64,000 bases of DNA from Bacteroidota bacterium. Its GTDB lineage: Bacteria; Bacteroidota; Bacteroidia; Bacteroidales; F082. The DNA lies in NCBI GenBank assembly GCA_016845175.1, contig JAERTD010000077.1, positions 95,232-159,231 on the forward strand. The letters are read 5' to 3'. The notes beneath the pieces were generated by a model. The model ran no database searches. It saw nothing but the letters and a program-made list of their open reading frames with translations, and was not told where the DNA came from. This document shows, piece by piece, positions 33,977 to 42,235 of this stretch (position 1 is its first letter; each line of letters opens with the position of its first letter). Position numbers and translations under genes: made by a program.

Positions 33977-36058
33977 ATGAGAATCACCTCTTTATTGCTT
34001 TTAAGTTGTATGTTTATTGTACAGCTATCAGCACAATCCTATGAGTATCCTGAGACCAAGCAAGTCATTGTAAATGATACATTTCATGAAAAATATATGA
34101 TTCAGGATTCCTACCGCTGGCTCGAAAATACGAATAGCCCGGAAGTGATTCAATGGGTAGCTGAACAAAACAAGATCAGCAAACAACTAGTAAATAAGGC
34201 CAGAAACAAGTCAGATGCTGCACTATTAATTGATCGGTATGGTGCCATTGAATACAGCATGCCCGTAAAAGATGGGGATTATTATTTTACCAATGCCTAT
34301 TACGGTAATCTGGGTGTTCCTGCGCTGTTTTATGGCAACAGCATCAATGCAGATCTAAAATTGCTTGTGGATCCCAATTATATTTCAAACAAGGACAGGA
34401 TAGTATTAAAGAGATATAAGGTTTCGAAAGACTCCAAATACCTGGCTTATCAGTTTTCAAGAAACGGCAGCGACTGGGCTGAAATAAAGGTAGTATCTAC
34501 CCTGTTCAGGAAGCATGAGGATGACCACTTAAAATATGTTAGGTTTTCAAATATTGCCTGGAAAGATGATGGTTTTTATTATTCTACTTATTCCAGAAAC
34601 GGACAATTTGATAAAGCTGTCGGGCAGAAGATCTACTATCACAAATTGGGCACGGATCAATCAGAGGATGAATTGATATTCAAACGGGAAAATCCAAATT
34701 TGTTCTTCTACTGTCAAACCACTTCTGATGAGCAGTTTTTATTGATTGAGGAAAAGAACGAGCGAAGAGGGACTTTTAATTATTTCTATCTGGATTTCAA
34801 AGAGGAATCACCAAGTTTAAAACCTCTGTTAATGAACCTGCCCTTTGAAATTGGTTTTGTAGACAGTCACAAAGGAAAACTAATTGCCACAACCAGCTAT
34901 CAGGCTAACAATGGTCAGATCATTGAAATCGACCCTTTGAAGCCTACCCAATGGAAAACCATTGCAGCTGAATTTTCAAGAGCCCTTCTTGTTAAAACCA
35001 AGGCAATGGATGACAAAATCATAGCAGTCTATCAATCCAACCAAAAGCCCATTATCACTATTCTGGATTATGATGGTAACATTCTCTATTCTGAAGAGTT
35101 GCGAATGGGCACGTCCATCCGAGGCTTCAATGGTGAACCAGATGATCAAGAGCTTCTTTACAGTTATACTTCCTATACCATACCTCCCATTGTTTATCGC
35201 TTCGATGTGGATACATACAAAAAGAAGCAGTCGAACCAAACCAAGGTCAATTACTACTTTCAGGATATTATATACAAAGAGGTTGAGTACTACGGAAAGG
35301 ACAGTACACTCATTCCCATGATTTTGGTATATGAAGAAGGGCTCGAATTGGATGGCAACAATCCCACCATCCTGAAAGCCTATGGCGGATTTGCAGCGGT
35401 CAACCAACCTAATTTTGATCCGGGAGTAGTTTATACCATTAAAAAAGGTGGCGTTTTCGCCTTTGCAAATATTAGAGGCGGTGGTGATTTAGGAATTGCA
35501 TGGGCAAATGATGGCAAAGGTTTAGATAAACAAAACTCTTTTGATGATTTTATATCCGCCGCAGAATACCTGATTAAAGAGGGCTATACAAGTCCTGAAA
35601 AACTTGGAATTACAGGAGGATCCAACGGTGGGCTGGTAGTTGCTGCAGCAGCTATACAACGCCCCGATCTGTTTAAAGTTGTGGTTCCGGTTGTTGCTCC
35701 TCTGGACATGTTAAGGTTTGAACGATTTAGTGTGGGACATTTTCATACTGATGAATATGGGTCGGTAGCACAGCTTTCTGGTTTTGAAAACTTGCTGCAA
35801 TATTCGCCCTATCATAATATTATCGACAGCATCAATTATCCATCCATGCTTTTGGTCACCTCAATGAATGACGATCGAGTTCCTCCATTTCATTCCTATA
35901 AATTTGCGGCAGCACTACAAAACCGACAAGCTCAGGAAAACCCTGTATTGCTAAAAGTGAGAAAAAATGCTGGTCATAGCGGTGGCAGTTCCTTACAATC
36001 CACAATCGATGAACTTTCTGACGTATATGGCTTTATCATGTATCAACTGAAGGATTGA
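33977..36058 (+). CDS. Secreted prolyl oligopeptidase family (S9A) protease
   Basis: 693 residues with a signal peptide (SLLLLSCMFIVQLSA). The N-terminal beta-propeller starts with DSYRWLENTNSPEVIQWVAEQN, typical of S9A. The hydrolase domain begins near residue 440. It has AYGGFAAVNQPNF, the nucleophile motif GGSNGGLV, the Asp in MNDDRVPPFHSYKF and the His in NAGHSGG. It cleaves short peptides after proline outside the cytoplasm. The gene converges on the GH29 gene with only 6 bp between stops. Confidence 0.93.
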   Translation: MRITSLLLLSCMFIVQLSAQSYEYPETKQVIVNDTFHEKYMIQDSYRWLENTNSPEVIQWVAEQNKISKQLVNKARNKSDAALLIDRYGAIEYSMPVKDGDYYFTNAYYGNLGVPALFYGNSINADLKLLVDPNYISNKDRIVLKRYKVSKDSKYLAYQFSRNGSDWAEIKVVSTLFRKHEDDHLKYVRFSNIAWKDDGFYYSTYSRNGQFDKAVGQKIYYHKLGTDQSEDELIFKRENPNLFFYCQTTSDEQFLLIEEKNERRGTFNYFYLDFKEESPSLKPLLMNLPFEIGFVDSHKGKLIATTSYQANNGQIIEIDPLKPTQWKTIAAEFSRALLVKTKAMDDKIIAVYQSNQKPIITILDYDGNILYSEELRMGTSIRGFNGEPDDQELLYSYTSYTIPPIVYRFDVDTYKKKQSNQTKVNYYFQDIIYKEVEYYGKDSTLIPMILVYEEGLELDGNNPTILKAYGGFAAVNQPNFDPGVVYTIKKGGVFAFANIRGGGDLGIAWANDGKGLDKQNSFDDFISAAEYLIKEGYTSPEKLGITGGSNGGLVVAAAAIQRPDLFKVVVPVVAPLDMLRFERFSVGHFHTDEYGSVAQLSGFENLLQYSPYHNIIDSINYPSMLLVTSMNDDRVPPFHSYKFAAALQNRQAQENPVLLKVRKNAGHSGGSSLQSTIDELSDVYGFIMYQLKD

Positions 36059-36064
36059 TAGGTG

Positions 36065-37537
36065 TTAATTCATAACAAACTTAAAAGTCCAGGCTTCAGA
36101 ACCAGCCAGTTTTTGCCTGAGATTTTGGTCCAGACTAATATGGACTCTTCCTTTTTTACTCTTCCATTTAAGGGATTCATCATGACCCAACACATAAACT
36201 TTTGTTTTCTTATTCACAGCCATGGATTCCAATGAGACTTCCGAGGGAAGTTCTTTTTCTTCGTCTCCTGCAAGGTAAATAGCGTAGATGGTACCGTTTG
36301 CCTGCTGGGTAAAGCAGATGTTATTTTCCTTATAAGGAGGATAGGTTTTGGAACCATAGATGGCTTCACCATTAACTGAAATCCATTGTCCCATTTGTTC
36401 CAGCAATTCATAGGCTTCATCATGCCACTGGCCATCTGGTCCTGGTGCAATATTATACAGAAGGTTTCCTCCCTTGGCCACAATATCCACCAACATATGA
36501 ATGGCTTTTTTAGAACTCATATAGCTGGCATTGGGCACCCATGACCATCCTCCACCGGCAATAATGCATGATTCCCAGGGATAAGGGAGCATGTTGTCCG
36601 GCACGCGATTCTCAGGCGTCAGATAGTTTTGATTTTTTCCAGGCACCGCCCGGTCGACAACTATGAGGCCTGGTTGTTTTTCTCTGGCTTTAATAACCAA
36701 TTCATCCATTCTTATGTCCTGATTGACAATGCCTGATTTGTGGAAACCATAGGGAGCCTCTTTCCTTTTCTTTTCATAGAATTTTGAAACTGTTTCCGGT
36801 GTTTCTTTGGCCACCCATCCACCATCGAGCCATAAAATATCCACTGTTCCATAATCTGTCATTAATTCCATAATCTGATTATGGGTAAACTGTACAAATT
36901 TATCCCATCGCTCATGGTAGAGCTCGGGATCATAATTTACATTCCGGTCTCTGGGAGGAAAATAAGGATACCAATAATGCTCAGAATGCCAGTCAGGCTT
37001 GGAAAAATAGGCTCCGGTCCACAAACCTTCTGCCCTGAAGGCATCAAAAACAGCTTTGGTAATATTGGCTTGTGGATGGCTGTGGAACGGACAGGCGCTG
37101 TCGGTTACTTTATAATCTGTATACCTGGAATCAAACATACTGAAACCATCATGATGCTTGGTGGTGAACACCACATATTTCATACCTGCATCTGCTGCGG
37201 CTTTGGCCCATTTATCTGGAGCAAAATCCACCGGGTTAAAAGTGGTTTGCAGTTTTTCATATTCTTTAACGTATTCAAAATAATTATCAGGGCTGGAACC
37301 TTTCTTGCGCTCACACCATCCATAGTCTTCAGGGCAGATCGACCATGATTCAACTATGCCCCACTGGCTGTATGCACCCCAATGCATCAATAAACCAAAT
37401 TTTAAGTCCTGCCACTCTGATAATTTTTCCAGAACCAATGGATCTGTTTCAGGAACATATTTTTGTTCGTGATGCTGTGATATTAAGCTAAACTGCAGGC
37501 AAAAGAACATAAACAGTAAGGTAATTTTTCTATACAT
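36065..37537 (-). CDS. Secreted alpha-L-fucosidase (GH29)
   Basis: About 490 residues with a signal peptide (ITLLFMFFCLQFSLIS). The GH29 barrel shows LKFGLLMHWGAYSQWG, the segment YVVFTTKHHDGFSMFDS and the nucleophile Asp in DILWLDGGW. The C-terminal part is a small beta domain. It removes alpha-L-fucose from oligosaccharides. The open frame extends to 37630, but the first 31 residues are not signal-like, so the ATG at 37537 is chosen. It lies on the same strand as the DUF4838 and GH3 genes, separated by a 206-bp gap with a REP-like repeat. Confidence 0.92.
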   Translation of the reverse strand: MYRKITLLFMFFCLQFSLISQHHEQKYVPETDPLVLEKLSEWQDLKFGLLMHWGAYSQWGIVESWSICPEDYGWCERKKGSSPDNYFEYVKEYEKLQTTFNPVDFAPDKWAKAAADAGMKYVVFTTKHHDGFSMFDSRYTDYKVTDSACPFHSHPQANITKAVFDAFRAEGLWTGAYFSKPDWHSEHYWYPYFPPRDRNVNYDPELYHERWDKFVQFTHNQIMELMTDYGTVDILWLDGGWVAKETPETVSKFYEKKRKEAPYGFHKSGIVNQDIRMDELVIKAREKQPGLIVVDRAVPGKNQNYLTPENRVPDNMLPYPWESCIIAGGGWSWVPNASYMSSKKAIHMLVDIVAKGGNLLYNIAPGPDGQWHDEAYELLEQMGQWISVNGEAIYGSKTYPPYKENNICFTQQANGTIYAIYLAGDEEKELPSEVSLESMAVNKKTKVYVLGHDESLKWKSKKGRVHISLDQNLRQKLAGSEAWTFKFVMN

Positions 37538-37652
37538 AAACCTATTCTTTACTTTATTTTTTACGTCAGGGAAGCAGGCATTTCCATAGCCATTCTCCAC
37601 GTTTGCTAAGATACGATATGATTGACTCATTATTGCGCTATAAAATACAATT

Positions 37653-37719
37653 GAGATGCATCGCGTTGCTCAGCTTGACAAAGTGTAAAAATGTCATTCT
37701 GACCGAAGTGAAGAATCTA
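37653..37719. repeat. REP-like imperfect inverted repeat
   Basis: Two arms of about 28 bp (37653-37680 and 37692-37719) are imperfect reverse complements, with cores TCAGCTTGACA and TGTCATTCTGA. The right arm (GTCATTCTGACCGAAG then TGAAGAATCT) closely resembles the extragenic repeat 'GTCATTCTGAGCGAAG...' common in many Bacteroidota and other genomes. It lies between the DUF4838 and GH29 genes. Confidence 0.7.
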
Positions 37720-37743
37720 TGCCCCAATTATCTTATTTCAAAC

Positions 37744-39984
37744 CTACTCAGCAATAAGCTCATCTATGAATATCCAGGAAGGCCTGCCAAAACCCCGGTG
37801 CCACTCAGGATTGGTTTTCATGGAAATGGCTTTGAGCCGTAGATAGCGAGTCTTGGTATTTGGAATATCAAAGATACAAGGTATCGATTTTACCAAATAA
37901 TGTCGGTCACTATTGTCTCCTTCCAGCACAGCTATCTGTCGATAGTTAACTCCATCCTCTGATACCTCCAATACGATTTGTTCCGGAAGAAATATCCAAG
38001 AATTCACTGCCTTTAAAAAGTTCATTTGCAGCTTATTGATCCTTATTTCCTTTTTCAGATCAATACTTAGTATCATATCTTCCCCTTCGAAACCCATCCA
38101 GTTAAAACGATAATCCAATCCTCCCAATAGGCCGTCTGTTAAAGCTTTTACTCCCCCGACAGGGTACTTATGGCTGGCCTCATATTCAAGCTGCATATGT
38201 GCGTCCTTCAACAGATTGTCTTTTATCTGCCATTGCAGTTTACGAATGGTAAAATCTTGATAGGCCTCGGGCTTGAACCTTCTTTCATTGATGGTCTCAA
38301 CGCCTGTGAGCTCAGCTATCTCAACCAGGCGATCGAGCTTAGTCAACATTTCCTGACTAATTGCTGATTTTCCATTCTCATCTGTTATCCAACTAAGGAC
38401 ATCAGATTTGTGGTTCAATGCCACATCAAGAAATGCGAAATCAATTGCCAGTCTTGTTTTCAAAACCCTAAGTAAATAGGTTGAGTCGTCAGCAACAGCA
38501 TCCTCTGCCTTATCCATATAGGTTTGGTATTCAATCAATAATTCAGGAGTCAGATGGGCATTAACATAAAAAACCGGAAAGCCATAGATATCAAGGTTTT
38601 GAGTTTCCTGACAGGCAATTAAAGCTCCATGTGACATTTTAAAGTAAGCCCTTACAAAAGGGGCTGCTTTCCCATAGTAGGAACTCATGAAATGATTAAC
38701 TACAGAATCAGCATTTAAGTCAGGATTCCATAACAATTTGGCAATGAGGTATTGTTTCACATCGGACAAATCAGACCAGGATCCTCCACTTCCCTGTTGA
38801 AACATCATATTAACCCCGTGCTCTTTAAAAAACTGAATATTGGATTGCAACACATGAAAATTGGGAAACGGACAGAGATAGTTTTTAAACTGTACCACAT
38901 AATCCCATGCAAAAATATTATCAGTCAGTTTACTCCAATCCTTCATTTCCTTTACAAAACCCTGACTTCTTGGGTCCTCAGTTAAAGGTTGAGACCTGTT
39001 ACACTCGATGGAGCAAAACATAATATTGACGTTATCATGAGGCTTTATATGGGTGGGTGCTGATCGGGTAAACTGATAGGCTAATGTAGAGATTTGTTTA
39101 TCGGGGAACACTTTTGCAATTTGGTTGGACATATCCACATAAGCTCCTGAAATGGATCCGTAAGTTTCATACAGTTTTTCACATTCATTACACTCACAGT
39201 AGTTATAGCAATCGTTCTGTGATACTGACCAATATTTCTTTTCAGGTTGCTTGTCTATTTCTTCTCCCAGTCTGGCGATGAGTAACTGCATCAAACCAGC
39301 ATTTGACAGACACAACTGACCATCTTTAAGCCTTCTTCCATCCACCAATGCGAAGTATTCGGGATACTCATCAAAATAAAGTTCCGGAGGTATCAGTTTG
39401 TGGAAAGTATGCACAAACATGCCCCACTGATCAAAACTGCTGATCTTATGCCAACGACTGAAGTCTTGATCCCACCTACCCTCAAAATGAGGTACACGAA
39501 AAGGAAATGCCGGTTCGTATAATTTGCTGATATTATCCACTACAATGGTGTTCTTTGCTGGGATGAATTTTTCATCAACCGTATAGAACATACAGTCCAA
39601 ATATTCTTCCAACAAGGTGTAGACAGCATACAGATCTCCCATGGGCTCCATTCCAGCCAGGAATAAAGCATTCTCATCCGTATGAATTATAAAGCTTTCT
39701 TCCTCACTCGCACTAGAGAGTCTGTTAGTTTGCTGCTCTGTCAGGAAATTCCGACCAATAAAAACCGAATGTACTTTGTCAGCTTCATGAACAATGGGTA
39801 TTTGCACACCACTCATTTCCAGCAAATAGTACTGTAATTCGCTGGCAGCCTTAAGAGACAAACTATCCGCATCTCTGGCAATCACTATTTGGGTTTGATT
39901 CTGAGATTTATTGACCAGTGTGTGCTGGGCCGTCACCAGCAGACCCATTGATAAGATTAGTAGAAACAGGGAATATTTTTTCAT
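37744..39984 (-). CDS. DUF4838 protein (GH67-like) with C-terminal discoidin-like domain
   Basis: 746 residues with a signal peptide (YSLFLLILSMGLLVTAQ). The N-terminal ~130 residues are a GH67/GH20-like alpha/beta domain (ASELQYYLLEMSGVQIPIV). The central DUF4838 region (about 180-480) holds YWSVSQNDCYNYCECNEC with a Cys cluster, and FAWDYVVQFKNYL. The C-terminal ~130 residues resemble an F5/8 (discoidin) carbohydrate-binding domain (RINKLQMNFLKAVNSWIFLP). Related enzymes act on glucuronic or other sugar acids, but activity is not established. The start overlaps the GH3 stop (ATGA), so the two are coupled. Confidence 0.8.
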   Translation of the reverse strand: MKKYSLFLLILSMGLLVTAQHTLVNKSQNQTQIVIARDADSLSLKAASELQYYLLEMSGVQIPIVHEADKVHSVFIGRNFLTEQQTNRLSSASEEESFIIHTDENALFLAGMEPMGDLYAVYTLLEEYLDCMFYTVDEKFIPAKNTIVVDNISKLYEPAFPFRVPHFEGRWDQDFSRWHKISSFDQWGMFVHTFHKLIPPELYFDEYPEYFALVDGRRLKDGQLCLSNAGLMQLLIARLGEEIDKQPEKKYWSVSQNDCYNYCECNECEKLYETYGSISGAYVDMSNQIAKVFPDKQISTLAYQFTRSAPTHIKPHDNVNIMFCSIECNRSQPLTEDPRSQGFVKEMKDWSKLTDNIFAWDYVVQFKNYLCPFPNFHVLQSNIQFFKEHGVNMMFQQGSGGSWSDLSDVKQYLIAKLLWNPDLNADSVVNHFMSSYYGKAAPFVRAYFKMSHGALIACQETQNLDIYGFPVFYVNAHLTPELLIEYQTYMDKAEDAVADDSTYLLRVLKTRLAIDFAFLDVALNHKSDVLSWITDENGKSAISQEMLTKLDRLVEIAELTGVETINERRFKPEAYQDFTIRKLQWQIKDNLLKDAHMQLEYEASHKYPVGGVKALTDGLLGGLDYRFNWMGFEGEDMILSIDLKKEIRINKLQMNFLKAVNSWIFLPEQIVLEVSEDGVNYRQIAVLEGDNSDRHYLVKSIPCIFDIPNTKTRYLRLKAISMKTNPEWHRGFGRPSWIFIDELIAE

Positions 39985-42149
39985 GGTTTTTCTGTTATAT
40001 GAATCTGAAGCCTTAAAGAAGTATCCTTTGAATCAGGTCCGAGAGCAAGTGTATAAGTGCCAGGCTTGATAAGCCTCTGGTTTTTAACCTCATCGTATTG
40101 GAGTAAAGCTTCCATATCCAGTTTCATCTGGATAGTTCTGGAAGACCAGGCAGGAACATCAATCCTTTTAAAACCTAATAGAGTTTTTAAGGGTTCATCC
40201 TCTGAAGCATTCATTCTTGTGGCATACACTTGTACAACTTCTTCTCCATCTATGCTGCTTTCGTTAGTTACTTCAGCAGATACCCATATCGGGTCTCCGG
40301 TCTCGATGATGCTATGCTTGACATTAAACTGATGGTAACTGAAAGTGGAATAGTTCAAGCCATAGCCAAAGGGGAAGAGTAAATCCCCTGCGTAATATCT
40401 GTAAGTTCTACCCATCATGTCGTAATCATCAAAAGGAGGTAAATCATCAACAGATGTATAAAAACTAACTGGTAGTTTTGCTGATGGATTGGCATTCCCA
40501 AAAAGCATATCTGCAGCTGCAAGCCCACCTTTTTCTCCTGGATACCAAACCATTAAAACGGCATCTGCCAAATCCAGTACTTCACTCAGGTTTACTGCTC
40601 CACCTGCTCCTATTAATACGATCAAGGGTTTATTCGGGATTTGTTTTCTCAACTGCCTAAGCAATTCCATTTGATTTTCCGGCAATCTTAAATGCTTTCT
40701 GTCCCCACCATGATCACTGAGCATGGCATCTCCATCTTCACCTTCCAGCAGATAGCTATACCCTACAACAGCTACCACTGCATCTGCTGATCCAGCCAGA
40801 TAAATGCCATGATATCGATTGCTACTATCAAGCGTTGTTCCCGGTGAATAGGTGACCACCATTCCGGCAGCTGATTGTTGTGTTATACCTTCAAGTATGC
40901 TAATGAAATTTCCTGATAGTCCATTATAATTTCCCATGAGCAAAGAAGGGTCAGCTGCCAATGGTCCTGTAACCAATATATTGTGTAAGCTATCTTTATT
41001 AAGAGGAAGGCAGTTATTTTTATTCTGTAACAAAACCATCGATTTTAACGCTGCTTCATAGGCAAGTTTTTGATGCTTACCACTATTCACCACCTGAGGT
41101 CCTAGGGATGCATAAGGATTCAGGGAGTTAGGGTCAAATTCTCCCAACTTAAACCTGGTACGAAGTGAAGGGCGCAATAGTTCATCAATTTGTATATCTG
41201 TGATAGATCCGGCCACATAAGCCGAATCGAGGTAAGAATAAATATAGCCACAATTAACATTCACCCCTGCTTCTGCCGCCATAACCGCAGCTTCTGTTTT
41301 GCTTGCTACTGTTTTGTGTCTGAGCCAGATATCATCCAGGGCCCAACAATCGGAAACGATATGCCCCTTAAATCCCCATTCTTCTCTTAATAATTGTCTC
41401 AGCAAGGCTTTACTGCCGCAACACGGAGAATCATACAGCCGGTTATAGGCGCACATCACTGCCTCCACATCAACATCAACTAAAGCTTTAAAGGCGGGCA
41501 GATAAGTGTCATAATAATCATTGATAGGTGGATGTGCATTGACATGGTGGCGGATACTTTCCGGGCCGCTACCTACGGCAAAATGTTTGGCACAAGCTGC
41601 CACCTTCAGATAGTCGGGATGGTCCCCCTGGAGACCCTGTACGTAGGCAGAGGCAAGCACTGCGGTGAGGTACGGATCCTCACCATAGGTTTCCTGTCCC
41701 CTGCCCCACCTGGGATCACGAAAAATATTGATATTGGGTGTCCAAAAGGTGAGTCCTGTATATTGAGTAAAAGATCTACGCCTTCTGGCATCGTGGTGTT
41801 TGGCCCGGGCTTCATCAGAAACTGCTGTTCCCACCCTGTGAATGAGTTCTTTATCGAAGCTGGCTGCCATGCCAATGGTTTGGGGGAAGACAGTGGCTTT
41901 GCCCGCTCTTGCAACTCCATGCAGGCACTCATTCCACCAATTATAGGGTTCAATTCCCAAACGATCAATGCCAGGGCTGTTGTAAAGCAAGAGGTCTGTT
42001 TTCTCATCCAGGCTTAGACGTCCCATGAGATCATCAAGTCGATGTTCTATGCTAAGATCCGTGTTACGAAAGGGATATGGCTGTTGAATTTGGGCAACAG
42101 ATAAAATAGCGAGGAAGAAAACGAAGGCAAACAGCAGCATCTGTTTCAT
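39981..42149 (-). CDS. Secreted GH3 beta-glucosidase/beta-xylosidase
   Basis: About 722 residues with a signal peptide (MLLFAFVFFLAILSVAQ). The GH3 N-domain has NWWNECLHGVARAG and PNINIFRDPRWGRGQETYGEDP. KHFAVGS and the catalytic nucleophile Asp in HIVSDCWALDDI follow. A C-terminal sandwich and FN3-like domain (FPFGYGLNYSTFSY) complete the usual layout. The NWWNE(C)LHG type is typical of xylan/xyloglucan-side-chain beta-xylosidases and beta-glucosidases. The ATG at 42149 is chosen because the signal peptide follows it directly. No SusC/SusD pair is adjacent. Confidence 0.93.
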   Translation of the reverse strand: MKQMLLFAFVFFLAILSVAQIQQPYPFRNTDLSIEHRLDDLMGRLSLDEKTDLLLYNSPGIDRLGIEPYNWWNECLHGVARAGKATVFPQTIGMAASFDKELIHRVGTAVSDEARAKHHDARRRRSFTQYTGLTFWTPNINIFRDPRWGRGQETYGEDPYLTAVLASAYVQGLQGDHPDYLKVAACAKHFAVGSGPESIRHHVNAHPPINDYYDTYLPAFKALVDVDVEAVMCAYNRLYDSPCCGSKALLRQLLREEWGFKGHIVSDCWALDDIWLRHKTVASKTEAAVMAAEAGVNVNCGYIYSYLDSAYVAGSITDIQIDELLRPSLRTRFKLGEFDPNSLNPYASLGPQVVNSGKHQKLAYEAALKSMVLLQNKNNCLPLNKDSLHNILVTGPLAADPSLLMGNYNGLSGNFISILEGITQQSAAGMVVTYSPGTTLDSSNRYHGIYLAGSADAVVAVVGYSYLLEGEDGDAMLSDHGGDRKHLRLPENQMELLRQLRKQIPNKPLIVLIGAGGAVNLSEVLDLADAVLMVWYPGEKGGLAAADMLFGNANPSAKLPVSFYTSVDDLPPFDDYDMMGRTYRYYAGDLLFPFGYGLNYSTFSYHQFNVKHSIIETGDPIWVSAEVTNESSIDGEEVVQVYATRMNASEDEPLKTLLGFKRIDVPAWSSRTIQMKLDMEALLQYDEVKNQRLIKPGTYTLALGPDSKDTSLRLQIHITEKP

Positions 42150-42179
42150 GGTGGGTAATGGGTTTGTCGGCTTAACCAA

Positions 42180-42187
42180 CAAAGCTA
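42180..42187 (-). promoter_or_regulatory. -7 promoter element of the GH3-DUF4838 unit
   Basis: On the minus strand TAGCTTTG matches TAnnTTTG, 30 nt before the GH3 start. Confidence 0.5.
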
Positions 42188-42235
42188 CAAAATCATGTTT
42201 CACCAGTGAGGTAGCTGGACCTATGTAAAAGGATT

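Noticed and set aside
36065..42149. Complete polysaccharide utilisation locus
   Set aside because: No SusC/SusD pair, sensor or transporter accompanies the three hydrolases within the window.
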